A program made the translations under genes and the position numbers. 64,000 nt of DNA. It comes from Rhizobium sp. NFR03 (lineage in GTDB: Bacteria; Pseudomonadota; Alphaproteobacteria; Rhizobiales; Rhizobiaceae). Each line of letters begins with the position of its first letter. Positions within the stretch are counted from its first letter, which is position 1. The stretch is taken from assembly GCF_900111275.1 (NCBI RefSeq), contig NZ_FOGR01000001.1, forward strand, positions 248,001-312,000. The letters run 5' to 3'. Under the pieces are notes generated by a model. The model did not search any database. It saw only the letters and a list, made by a program, of their open reading frames with translations, and was not told the origin of the DNA. Positions 17,925-27,724 of this stretch are shown piece after piece.

Positions 17925-18754
17925 CAGTGATGTCCTCCCGGCGGTGAAAACGGCGTGCCGTCCCTGCTGCGCCGGCCGATCGGCAACAGGCTGAGGACGA
18001 AGATGACGAGGGCGGCGACCACGATCGACGGGCCGGACGGCGTATCGAAATGCAGCGACCCGAACAGCCCGCCGACCACAGAGACCGCGCCGATCAGCGA
18101 GGCGAACACCGCCATGATCTCGGGCGAGGCCGAAAACCGGCGGGCCGTGGCGGCGGGAATGATCAGCAGCGAGGTGATGAGGAGAATGCCGACGATCTTC
18201 ATGGCAATGGCGATGACGAGCGCCATCAGCAGCATGAAGAACAGCCGCGACCGCTCCGGATGCAGCCCTTCGGCCTCCGCGATCTCCGGGTTGACGGTCG
18301 AGGCGAGCAGCGGCCGCCAGAGCATGACCAGCGCCATCAGCACGAGAATGCCTCCGCCCCAGACGATATCGATATCGGCCTCCGACACCGCGAGAATATC
18401 GCCGAACAGGAAGCCGACAAGGTCGATGCGCACCCACGTCATGAAGGCGACGATGACGAGGCCGATGGACAGCGAGGAATGCGAGAGAATGCCGAGCAGC
18501 GCATCCGTGGAAAGCCCGCCCCGCTTCTGGAGCGCCAGCAGCAGCAGCGACACCATCGCCGCGACGATGAACACGCTGACCATCAGGTTCAGGTCGAGCA
18601 GCAGGGAGAGCGCGACACCCAGCAGTGCGGAATGGGCCATCGTATCGCCGAAATAGGCCATGCGGCGCCAGACCACGAAGCAGCCGAGCGGCCCCACGGT
18701 GATGGCCAGACCGACGCCGGCGATCAGGGCTCGGATGAAGAAATCGTCAAGCAC
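17924..18754 (-). CDS. znuB: zinc ABC transporter permease ZnuB
   Basis: The inner-membrane channel of the high-affinity zinc importer (276 aa). It is of the ABC-3 permease family: strongly hydrophobic with about seven to eight helices, starting FIRALIAGVGLAITVGPLGCFVVWRRMAYFGDTMAHSALLG, which is the family signature. It overlaps znuC by 8 nt upstream and zur by one base downstream, so the three genes form one operon. Confidence 0.95.
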   Translation of the reverse strand: MLDDFFIRALIAGVGLAITVGPLGCFVVWRRMAYFGDTMAHSALLGVALSLLLDLNLMVSVFIVAAMVSLLLLALQKRGGLSTDALLGILSHSSLSIGLVIVAFMTWVRIDLVGFLFGDILAVSEADIDIVWGGGILVLMALVMLWRPLLASTVNPEIAEAEGLHPERSRLFFMLLMALVIAIAMKIVGILLITSLLIIPAATARRFSASPEIMAVFASLIGAVSVVGGLFGSLHFDTPSGPSIVVAALVIFVLSLLPIGRRSRDGTPFSPPGGHH

Positions 18755-19742
18755 GGTCGCGCTTCCCAGGTTCGAGCCGTTTCAGGCGGATCTGGCTGTG
18801 GCCGCATCCGCAGCTATCGTCATGCACGTGGCCCGAAACGGCCGTATCATCCCCGTGATGGTCGTCCCTATGATGGCCGTCATCCGGATGGCAATGGTTC
18901 GTCAGGCTTCCATCCGCATGCAGGACACGGCCGTCGGGGAGATGAGTATGGTCATGATCGTGATTGTAGACAGCCAGCGTCTGCGCCGCCTTTGCGCCAA
19001 ACAGGCGCTGATATTCGGGGCTCTGGCTGACGGCCTGCGGCGTGCCGCGGCAGCAGACATGCCCGTTGAGGCAGATCACCGTGTCCGTCTCCGCCATCAC
19101 CACATGCAGGTCGTGCGAGATCAGCAGAATGCCGCAGCCTGTTCTGTTGCGAATGGTCTTTATCAGGTCGTAGAGCGCGATCTCTCCGGAGAAATCCACG
19201 CCCTGCACCGGCTCGTCCAGCACCAGCAGGTCCGGCCGGCGGGCGATGGCCCGCGCCAGAAGCGCCCGCTGGAATTCTCCGCCCGACAGATGCTGGACCT
19301 CCGCCCGCGCCAGATGCAGGATGCCGGTGGACGACAGCGCCTCGGCGATCTCCGCCGTCTTCAGCGGTCCGGTCAGCGTCATCAGCCGCTCCACGGTCAG
19401 CGGCAGCGTCCAGTCGATCGCAAGCTTCTGCGGAACATAGCCCACTTTCAGGCCGCTCATCTTTTCGACGCGGCCCTCGTCCGGCTTCATCACGCCGATC
19501 GCCGTCTTCGCGGTGGTGGATTTTCCGGAGCCGTTCGGCCCGATCAGCGTCACGATCTCTCCGCGGGAAACAGAAAAATCAACGCCGCGCACCAGCCACC
19601 GGCCACTGCGGCGAATACCGACCTCCCGAAGCGTCACGAGCGCGTTGTTGCCGGAACGCGCGGGCGCACCGTTACGCGTATCCTGCCCGGACGACGGAAC
19701 CGGTGAAGCCGCGGTGTGTAAATGAACGTCGGTTTCGGACAT
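18747..19742 (-). CDS. znuC: zinc ABC transporter ATP-binding protein ZnuC, His-rich tail
   Basis: The ATPase of the zinc importer. Walker A GPNGSGKST at 68-76, signature LSGGEFQRALLARAI, Walker B LLVLDEPVQGVD and the switch His (LLISHDLHVV) are all intact. At 331 aa it is longer than the usual 250 or so. The extra length is a 30-residue N-terminal lead and a C-terminal tail of about 60 residues packed with His, Asp and Cys (NHCHPDDGHHRDDHHGDD, DDSCGCGHS), which could bind or sense zinc in the cytoplasm. First gene of znuCB-zur; Zur-box candidates lie just upstream. Confidence 0.95.
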   Translation of the reverse strand: MSETDVHLHTAASPVPSSGQDTRNGAPARSGNNALVTLREVGIRRSGRWLVRGVDFSVSRGEIVTLIGPNGSGKSTTAKTAIGVMKPDEGRVEKMSGLKVGYVPQKLAIDWTLPLTVERLMTLTGPLKTAEIAEALSSTGILHLARAEVQHLSGGEFQRALLARAIARRPDLLVLDEPVQGVDFSGEIALYDLIKTIRNRTGCGILLISHDLHVVMAETDTVICLNGHVCCRGTPQAVSQSPEYQRLFGAKAAQTLAVYNHDHDHTHLPDGRVLHADGSLTNHCHPDDGHHRDDHHGDDTAVSGHVHDDSCGCGHSQIRLKRLEPGKRDRA

Positions 19743-19785
19743 CGGAAATTTCCCGGAGGACCCTGTTGCCAGCGGCTATGCCACA

Positions 19786-19823
19786 CGTTATAGCATAACG
19801 CAATTGATGTAATAACATTACAT
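19786..19823. promoter_or_regulatory. two palindromic Zur-box candidates between znuC and znuA
   Basis: CGTTATAGCATAACG (19786-19800) is a perfect 6-3-6 inverted repeat and ATGTAATAACATTACAT (19807-19823) a perfect 7-3-7 repeat. The second closely resembles alphaproteobacterial Zur operators as I remember them. Their position in the shared promoter of znuCB-zur and znuA would let one repressor control both directions. Confidence 0.75.
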
Positions 19824-19956
19824 TAAGGATTCAAGGTGCCCGGCTGTCAGAGCGACGGCCGAGTTTTCAATATCTGGACATTCGCCTCCGACCGCTGCGA
19901 AATCGCGGCGGAGGTGAAACGAACAGACCCGGCATGAACCCTACAGGAGCTTCTCC

Positions 19957-20958
19957 ATGTCCTCCCGCGCCTCGCTGATCTTCGCCGCCGCCGCCGCTTG
20001 CCTTGCAGCCGGCACGGCTCACGCCCAGACACCCGATGTGGTGGTGTCGATCAAGCCGATCCACTCGCTCGTCGCCTCCATCATGGCTGGCGTCGGAGAG
20101 CCGAAGCTGATCGTGGAAGGCGCCGCCTCCCCTCATACCTACAACATGAAGCCCTCCAATGCCGCGGCGCTGGAAAAGGCCAAGGTCGTCTTCTGGATGG
20201 GCGAAGGCATGGAGCATTTCCTGGAGAAGCCCTTGGAAACGCTGGGTTCCAAGGCCACCATCGTTGCGCTCGAGGAAGCGCCGGGCGTCGAAAAGCTGCC
20301 GCAGCGCGAAGGCGGCCCGTTCGAGCCGCATGACGATGGCGACGAGGCCGAGGGCGCTCATGCGCATGATTCCGCCGACGCTCATGACGACGACGCCAAG
20401 CATGCTGACGAGGCCAAGCATGCGCACCACGAAGGTGAGTTCGACATGCATTCCTGGCTCGATCCGCGCAACGCAAAGGCCATGGCCGCCGAGATCGAAA
20501 CGGTGCTGGCAAAAGCCGACCCCGAGCACGCCGCGACCTATCGCACCAACCGCGAGAATCTCGATGCCCGCATCGACGCGCTGGATCTCGCGATTGCCGC
20601 CTCGGTCGCGCCGATCAAGGATCGCCCGTTCATCGTCTTCCACGATGCCTACCAGTATTTCGAGAACCGCTATGGCGTTACCGTCGCCGGCTCCATCACG
20701 GTCAGCCCGGAAACGGCTCCCGGCGCTCAGCGCCTGAAGGAAATCCGCACCAAGATCGAAACGCTCGGCGCCACCTGCGTCTTCGCCGAACCCCAGTTCG
20801 AGCCGAAGCTGGTCAACGTCGTGCTGGAGGGTACGAACGCGAAATCCGGAACGCTGGACCCCGAAGCCGGCACCCTCACCGCCGGACCGGATCTCTACTT
20901 CCAGCTGCTGAACGGCATCGCCCAGTCGCTGACAAGCTGCCTCTCCCAGCAGGGCTGA
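19957..20958 (+). CDS. znuA: zinc ABC transporter substrate-binding protein ZnuA
   Basis: The periplasmic zinc-binding protein that delivers zinc to ZnuB (333 aa). A signal peptide (about 1-23, ending AHA) leads into the cluster 9 fold with the metal-binding His in IKPIHSLVASIM, the typical EGAASPHTYNMKPS and the ligand region MHSWLDPRNAKAM. Between 125 and 165 lies a charged loop with repeated His (EGAHAHDSADAHDDDAKHAD), the flexible zinc-capturing loop of ZnuA. Start: ATG at 19957 with AGGAG about 6 nt upstream. The next gene begins almost immediately. Confidence 0.96.
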   Translation: MSSRASLIFAAAAACLAAGTAHAQTPDVVVSIKPIHSLVASIMAGVGEPKLIVEGAASPHTYNMKPSNAAALEKAKVVFWMGEGMEHFLEKPLETLGSKATIVALEEAPGVEKLPQREGGPFEPHDDGDEAEGAHAHDSADAHDDDAKHADEAKHAHHEGEFDMHSWLDPRNAKAMAAEIETVLAKADPEHAATYRTNRENLDARIDALDLAIAASVAPIKDRPFIVFHDAYQYFENRYGVTVAGSITVSPETAPGAQRLKEIRTKIETLGATCVFAEPQFEPKLVNVVLEGTNAKSGTLDPEAGTLTAGPDLYFQLLNGIAQSLTSCLSQQG

Positions 20959-21020
20959 TGGCCTCGCACAAGGTCCCTTCGCCATTATCCCGGGCATCGA
21001 TAAGAGGCAGGCTAGACGCT

Positions 21021-22937
21021 ATGACGGGACGATTGGCAAACGCAACCAAGGCTTACGAGAGCAGCGATTACATCGCTGCTCTCACGCTGTTGAGCAGCAT
21101 GATTGATGACGGCGCAGATTCGGAGGTGCTGACGCTTCTTGGTCTGACCTTTCAAAAACTCGGTCTGGAAAAAGACGCGCTCGACATATTTGTCCGTGCC
21201 GTCGATCTAGATCCGACACCCGAGGTCCTGAAGCGCGCGGCCGATTCGGCCGTAGCGGTCGGCGACGACGAGCGCGCCCTTCTCTTTGGGATGCGCCTCT
21301 TCGTGCTGCAGCCTGAAAATCCAGACGTCGCCGCCCTCGTCGCCTCGACCTTTATTCGCAAAGGCGACACCAAGGCGGCGCATCTCGTTCGGGCCGCACT
21401 GGTGGACAGCAACGACCCCGCCCATATCAATCTCGCTGCAACGCTGTATAACGGCGAAGACCGGGATCCTGCCGCGCTGACAGTCTTCCGGAAACTGGCG
21501 GATCTGGATACCGAAAATCCCTACGCGCAGGCCTGCTATATGGCAGTCGCGCGGGAATTCTGCGATTACGAAGCCCTGGCCGAACTGGAAAGCCGTTGGG
21601 AAATGGCCACTTGGGACACAGCGACCTCGACGCCGCTGCTCCTTAAGGGCGAAACGTCCTTCGCCAACCTGCTCCACTGCGACAACGAGCGGCTGAACCG
21701 GCTTGCGACCAACGGCGCACCGGTCCGCAACCGGTCGAAACCCGCCTTCCCCGCCCGTCCCCGCATGAGCCGGAAACGCGGCACGCAACCCTTGCGCATC
21801 GGCTACCTCTCCAGCGACTTCTGGAGCGACCACGCCACCATGCGCCTGCTGCAAACCGTTCTCACCTTGCACGACCGCGATCGATTCGACATCACGCTCT
21901 ACTGCCACACGAGCGAAGAGTATGTGAAAGCCGAAACCACCGACCGCTCGCTCTGGGGCCGCATCGTCCCTATTCATGCGATGACCGACGCGGAAGCCGC
22001 CCGGACGATCCGCGCCGACGGCATCGATATTCTGGTCGATCTCAAGGGCTCGACCGCCGGTGCCCGACACGTCATCCTCAACGAAAACGTGGCGCCGGTA
22101 CAGGTCTCCTGGCTCGGCTTTCCCGGAAGCAACATCGGTATCGACTGCGACTATGTCATCGGCGACCCGATCGTGACGCCGCGGGCGTCGGCACGCTTCT
22201 ACCACGAGCAGATCTGCCGCCTTCCCGAGACCTACCAGCCGAACGACCCGACCCACCGCGCCCTGCCGCCTGGGACACCCCGCGACGAACTCGGCCTTCC
22301 CGAAGATCGCTTCGTCTTTGCGGCCTTCAACGCAACCCGGAAGATGACGATCGAAACGATCGACATCTGGTCCGAAATTCTTCGGCAGGTGCCGGACGCC
22401 CTTCTCTGGGTTCTTATCGACAGCAGCACAGCGCGCGAAAATTTCCTGCGTGCCATGAAAGAGCGGGGCGTCGCGGAAGCGCAGATCGTCTTTGCACCGA
22501 AGGCTCGCTACGAGAACCATATCGGCCGGTTGCAGGCCGCGGATCTCGGACTCGATACCTTTACCTATAACGGGCATACGACGACATCCGATAAGCTCTG
22601 GGCGGGCCTACCGGTCATCACCATCCGGGGAAAGAATTTTGCCTCGCGGGTTTCAGAAAGCCTGTTGACCGCCATCGGCCTGCCCGAACTCGTCCTCCCG
22701 AGCAGACAGGCCTTCATCGCTCGGGCCATCGACCTGGCGCGGAACGGTGAAGAGGTCTCAAGCCTCAAGCGGCGGCTGGTCGAGAACCGGGACGTATCCC
22801 CCCTGTTCGACGCCGAGCGTTTCTGTCGCCACCTTGAAGCCGCCTATGAGAAGATGGCGCAGAGAGCCGGATCGAGGTTGCCGCCAGCCTCTTTCGATGT
22901 ACCGGCGCTGCCAAAGCGGACAGGACCTTTTCGCTGA
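21021..22937 (+). CDS. TPR protein with O-GlcNAc-transferase-like (SPINDLY/GT41) domain
   Basis: The N-terminal 200 or so residues are helical repeats of TPR type (AIVKAYESSDYIAALTLLSS-like units), followed by the two-lobed GT41 catalytic region: LRIGYLSSDFWSDHATMRLL, DILVDLKGSTAGARH, VQVSWLGFPGSNIGIDCDYVIGD and, in the C-lobe, LDTFTYNGHTTTSDKLWAGLPVIT. GT41 enzymes transfer GlcNAc or another sugar to Ser/Thr of proteins; bacterial members are poorly characterised. An ATG at 20958 overlaps the znuA stop (TGATG) and could also be used; 21021 has a GAGGCAGG upstream. Position suggests read-through from the Zur-controlled znuA promoter. Confidence 0.85.
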   Translation: MTGRLANATKAYESSDYIAALTLLSSMIDDGADSEVLTLLGLTFQKLGLEKDALDIFVRAVDLDPTPEVLKRAADSAVAVGDDERALLFGMRLFVLQPENPDVAALVASTFIRKGDTKAAHLVRAALVDSNDPAHINLAATLYNGEDRDPAALTVFRKLADLDTENPYAQACYMAVAREFCDYEALAELESRWEMATWDTATSTPLLLKGETSFANLLHCDNERLNRLATNGAPVRNRSKPAFPARPRMSRKRGTQPLRIGYLSSDFWSDHATMRLLQTVLTLHDRDRFDITLYCHTSEEYVKAETTDRSLWGRIVPIHAMTDAEAARTIRADGIDILVDLKGSTAGARHVILNENVAPVQVSWLGFPGSNIGIDCDYVIGDPIVTPRASARFYHEQICRLPETYQPNDPTHRALPPGTPRDELGLPEDRFVFAAFNATRKMTIETIDIWSEILRQVPDALLWVLIDSSTARENFLRAMKERGVAEAQIVFAPKARYENHIGRLQAADLGLDTFTYNGHTTTSDKLWAGLPVITIRGKNFASRVSESLLTAIGLPELVLPSRQAFIARAIDLARNGEEVSSLKRRLVENRDVSPLFDAERFCRHLEAAYEKMAQRAGSRLPPASFDVPALPKRTGPFR

Positions 22938-22942
22938 GAGTG

Positions 22943-22972
22943 CGACCGCAGCCCCCATGGGAGCTGCGGTCG
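22943..22972. terminator. 10-bp hairpin between convergent genes
   Basis: CGACCGCAGC (22943-22952) pairs with GCTGCGGTCG (22963-22972). It lies between the stops of the glycosyltransferase-like gene and the RcnB-like gene and could serve both. Confidence 0.55.
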
Positions 22973-22980
22973 TCGTTGCC

Positions 22981-23316
22981 TTAGCGGCCGGAAGCCAGAC
23001 TCACGATCACGCCGGTCGCGACGCTGATCAGCAGGAAGTCGTTGTCGACGCGCACCCAGCGCTGGCCGCGCGGCGGAGCGCTGAGGCGGTACCGGCGATA
23101 GTCGCGGACCTCGGCGGTGCGGCGACGTTCGGCAGCCGACAGGCGATGGCCGCGGGCCCAGCGGTGTTTGCGCACCTCGGTCTTCTTGATCGTCGTGGTC
23201 GTATGGCGCTCGACCGTCCGGCCCCGGGCACCGTCATGCCGGTCCTGCGGCGCGGCGAATGCGCCCGGCGCGGCGAGGAAGGATGTAGCGAGAAGGGTGA
23301 TGATGAGACGTTTCAT
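22981..23316 (-). CDS. RcnB-like periplasmic protein
   Basis: A small exported protein (111 aa): signal peptide 1-22 (MKRLIITLLATSFLAAPGAFA), a His/Arg-rich middle (DRHDGARGRTVERHTTTTIKKTEVRKHRWARGHRL) and the C-terminal RcnB-family core YRLSAPPRGQRWVRVDNDFLLISVATGVIVSLA. RcnB in Escherichia coli influences nickel/cobalt efflux; the rhizobial relatives are mostly uncharacterised. Start: ATG at 23316 with AAGGA about 9 nt upstream, preferred over 23340 because the signal peptide begins there. Confidence 0.82.
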   Translation of the reverse strand: MKRLIITLLATSFLAAPGAFAAPQDRHDGARGRTVERHTTTTIKKTEVRKHRWARGHRLSAAERRRTAEVRDYRRYRLSAPPRGQRWVRVDNDFLLISVATGVIVSLASGR

Positions 23317-23640
23317 GAAAGCGTGTCCTTCGTGTTTCAAGACAGCCGGAAACTAGGCCGGGGATGATGAACAGAAACTGAAGAACTACATTACATTTCT
23401 GTAACCATATCAGTAAATTATAAGTCATTCATCATCATGAGCATGAGTAGGCGCATCCCCCGGAGGCCGGCAGCTCTTCGCTCACATGCCGAGACAGCCG
23501 ATCTGCCGCGTCTTCGACTTTGGTCGCATCTCCGCCAAACAGCGCCGAAAACATTCTAAACTGCTTGAAAGCAAGCACGAAATCGGCACTGTGGCGAAAG
23601 GAAGGCCGCTGGGGAGAGCGGCTATGAGTGGGAGATCGAC
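23317..23640. other. intergenic region with a distant inverted repeat
   Basis: It separates the divergent RcnB-like and TRAP transporter genes. An AT-rich stretch (23380-23435) probably holds promoters. GATGATGAA near 23363 and TTCATCATC near 23427 are complementary over 9 bp. No gene is evident. Confidence 0.35.
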
Positions 23641-24225
23641 ATGAAAGCACTGCTGGGCCTCAGCCGCCGGATCGACGCGACGACGGAGTTCATCGGCAAA
23701 TCCGTGACGTGGCTCATTCTCGTCGCCGTGCTCGTCAGCGCCGGCAACGCGGTCATCCGCAAGACTTTCAATATGTCGTCGAACGCCTGGCTCGAAGCGC
23801 AATGGTATCTCTTCGGCGCCGCCTTCATGCTGGCCGCCGCCTACACGCTGAAGCAGAACGAGCACATCCGAATCGACGTCGTCTACGGCAATTTCTCTCG
23901 CCGCGTGCAGCACTGGATCGATCTTCTCGGCCATCTCCTCTTCCTGATGCCTTTCGTTCTCATGATGATCGCCTACCTCATCCCCTATGTCCGCATGAGC
24001 TACGTCTCCGGCGAAGTCTCCTCCAGCGCCGGCGGCCTCATCCTCTGGCCGGCGAAGGCCATCCTGCTTGCAGGCTTCATCCTCCTGGCCTTCCAGGGCG
24101 TCTCGGAAATCATCAAGAAGATCGCCATCATGCGCGGCATCATCGACGATCCCGCGCCCTACGTGCCGACACACGCGCCGCTCGATACCGCACCCTCGAA
24201 TATCGCGCCGGAGGTACGTCCGTGA
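23641..24225 (+). CDS. TRAP transporter small permease (DctQ type)
   Basis: The small membrane subunit (194 aa) of a tripartite ATP-independent periplasmic transporter. Four hydrophobic helices are visible, with the family pattern WLEAQWYLFGAAFMLAAAYTLKQNEHIRIDVVYG in the middle, which is strongly diagnostic. The C-terminus is Pro-rich. It overlaps the large permease gene by 4 nt (GTGA), so the two are translationally coupled. Confidence 0.94.
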   Translation: MKALLGLSRRIDATTEFIGKSVTWLILVAVLVSAGNAVIRKTFNMSSNAWLEAQWYLFGAAFMLAAAYTLKQNEHIRIDVVYGNFSRRVQHWIDLLGHLLFLMPFVLMMIAYLIPYVRMSYVSGEVSSSAGGLILWPAKAILLAGFILLAFQGVSEIIKKIAIMRGIIDDPAPYVPTHAPLDTAPSNIAPEVRP

Positions 24226-25967
24226 TCGAGTTCATCGCCGAAAACCTCGCCCCGATCATGTTCCTCTCGCTGATCGTCTTCATGCTGATCGGCTACCCCG
24301 TCGCCTTCTCGCTTGCGGCGAACGGCCTCCTGTTCTTCGTCATCGGCGTCGAACTCGCGCCCTATTCGGACAGCATCAACCTGTCCTGGCCGCTGCTCAA
24401 CGCTCTGCCGGACAGATTCTGGGGGGTGATGTCGAACGACACATTGCTTGCCATCCCGTTCTTCACCTTCATGGGAATCGTGCTGGAGAAATCCGGCATG
24501 GCGGAAGATCTGCTCGACACGATCGGGCAATTGTTCGGCCCCGTTCGCGGCGGCCTTGCCTATGCCGTCATCTTTGTGGGCGCGCTGCTTGCCGCCACCA
24601 CCGGCGTCGTCGCGGCCTCGGTCATCGCCATGGGCCTCATCTCGCTGCCGATCATGCTGCGCTACGGCTACGACCGCAGCGTCGCCTCCGGCGTCATCGC
24701 CGCCTCGGGAACGCTGGCACAGATCATCCCGCCGTCGCTCGTCCTCATCGTCCTCGCCGACCAGCTCGGCCGTTCGGTCGGCGACATGTATGCCGGCGCG
24801 CTTATTCCGGGCCTCATCCTCACCGGCCTCTACATGGGCTATATCCTGCTGATGTCGTTCATCAGGCGCGATGCCATGCCGGCCCTGCCGCTCGAGGCGC
24901 GCACGCTCGGCTCCGGCGTCACGTCGCTGATCGTCGCGCTCGTCGTCGCCTTCGCCTTCGCCTATGCCGCCCACGTCATGCTGTCGCCGACCTACGGGCC
25001 GGATGCCGACATTCTCGGCGGCACCTGCGGCGTCGCTTTCATCTATGTCGTCGCCCTCATCGATCGCACGACGAAGCTGAACATGATGTCGCGACTGGCC
25101 CAGCAGGTCATCATCGTCCTCATCCCACCGCTGGCGCTGATCTTCCTCGTGCTCGGCACGATCTTCCTCGGCATCGCCACACCGACCGAGGGCGGCGCCA
25201 TGGGTGCCGTCGGGGCGCTGATCATGGCCGGGGCCAAGGGTCGCCTCTCGATGGAGGTTATCCGCTCCGCCCTCACCGCCACCACACGCCTGTCAGCCTT
25301 CGTGCTCTTCATCCTCATCGGCGCCCGCGTCTTCTCGCTGACCTTCTACGGCGTCAACGGCCATATCTGGGTGGAGCACCTGCTGACGGCCATGCCGGGC
25401 GGGGAAACAGGCTTCCTGATCGCGGTCAACGCGCTCGTCTTCTTCCTGGCCTTCTTCCTGGACTTCTTCGAGCTTGCCTTCATCATCGTGCCGCTGCTGG
25501 CACCGGCAGCCGACAAGCTGGGCATCGACCTGATCTGGTTCGGCGTGCTGCTCGGCATCAACATGCAGACGAGCTTCATGCATCCGCCCTTCGGCTTCGC
25601 GCTCTTCTACCTGCGCTCGGTCGCGCCGAAGATCCCCTATCTCGACCGCATCACCGGCAAGATGACGCCGCCGGTGACGACCGGCCAGATCTACTGGGGC
25701 GCCGTGCCGTTCGTCTGCATCCAGATCATCATGGTGGCGCTGACAATCATGTTCCCGCAGATGGTGATGCACTACAAGGGCAGCGGCGCGGTCATCGATC
25801 CGAACACGATCAAGATCGAGGTCCCCGGCTTCGGCAACAATGGCGGAGGTCTGAGCCTTCCCGGCGGCCTGCAACTCCCCTCGGGAAATCCGCTGGACGG
25901 CACGAAACCCGCCGATCCCGCCGCACCGCCAGCCAACGACCTCAGCGCTCCTCCGTCGTTCAAATAG
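24222..25967 (+). CDS. TRAP transporter large permease (DctM type)
   Basis: The ion-coupled transport subunit (581 aa), many helices throughout. It starts with the typical LAPIMFLSLIVFMLIGYPVAFSLA and contains FFTFMGIVLEKSGMAEDLLD, ATTGVVAASVIAMGLISLP and GIATPTEGGAMGAVGAL, all DctM landmarks. GTG start at 24222 with GGAGG 7 nt upstream, overlapping the DctQ stop. Beyond the membrane part there is a soluble C-terminal tail of about 60 residues rich in Gly/Pro (GGGLSLPGGLQLPSGNPLDG), which is unusual. The substrate-binding partner is encoded convergently downstream. Confidence 0.95.
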   Translation: MIEFIAENLAPIMFLSLIVFMLIGYPVAFSLAANGLLFFVIGVELAPYSDSINLSWPLLNALPDRFWGVMSNDTLLAIPFFTFMGIVLEKSGMAEDLLDTIGQLFGPVRGGLAYAVIFVGALLAATTGVVAASVIAMGLISLPIMLRYGYDRSVASGVIAASGTLAQIIPPSLVLIVLADQLGRSVGDMYAGALIPGLILTGLYMGYILLMSFIRRDAMPALPLEARTLGSGVTSLIVALVVAFAFAYAAHVMLSPTYGPDADILGGTCGVAFIYVVALIDRTTKLNMMSRLAQQVIIVLIPPLALIFLVLGTIFLGIATPTEGGAMGAVGALIMAGAKGRLSMEVIRSALTATTRLSAFVLFILIGARVFSLTFYGVNGHIWVEHLLTAMPGGETGFLIAVNALVFFLAFFLDFFELAFIIVPLLAPAADKLGIDLIWFGVLLGINMQTSFMHPPFGFALFYLRSVAPKIPYLDRITGKMTPPVTTGQIYWGAVPFVCIQIIMVALTIMFPQMVMHYKGSGAVIDPNTIKIEVPGFGNNGGGLSLPGGLQLPSGNPLDGTKPADPAAPPANDLSAPPSFK

Positions 25968-26046
25968 GCGTGAGAGAAAAGGACGTCACGGCCTGAGATC
26001 AACGCCGACCGTCAGACGGATGACGAGGTGCGCAACGCTCTCCTCC

Positions 26047-26130
26047 GTCATGCTCGGGCCTGTCCCGAGCATCTGCAACGGATCGATCTTGTCGAGGTCG
26101 ACAGATCCTCGGCACAAGACCGAGGATGAC
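26047..26130. repeat. Rhizobium-type intergenic mosaic element, copy B (short)
   Basis: It has the same outer palindromes as copies A and C (ATGCTCGGGCC...CCCGAGCAT and ATCCTCGGCAC...CCGAGGAT), but the 38-nt inner module is replaced by a different, shorter segment. Confidence 0.7.
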
Positions 26131-26165
26131 GTTGGACGACCAGGACCCTTTGCCAGAAATCCGAT

Positions 26166-26189
26166 GGCCGGGCTCATCCCCGGCCTTTT
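26166..26189 (+). terminator. terminator downstream of the TRAP permease operon
   Basis: GGCCGGG (26166-26172) pairs with CCCGGCC (26179-26185), followed by TTTT. It lies about 200 nt after the DctM stop, beyond the repeat. Confidence 0.6.
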
Positions 26190-26216
26190 CTCATGTGGTA
26201 GAACGACAAACGAAAA

Positions 26217-26252
26217 CCGCCGGAGCCCATGTGCAAAGATGGGCTCCGGCGG
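26217..26252 (-). terminator. strong Rho-independent terminator of the TRAP binding-protein gene
   Basis: A 14-bp perfect stem (CCGCCGGAGCCCAT with ATGGGCTCCGGCGG) with an 8-nt loop, followed on the minus strand by TTTTCGTTT. Confidence 0.85.
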
Positions 26253-26277
26253 CGGTCTTTGAAACGGTGAAGATAGA

Positions 26278-27724
<1,447 letters not shown>

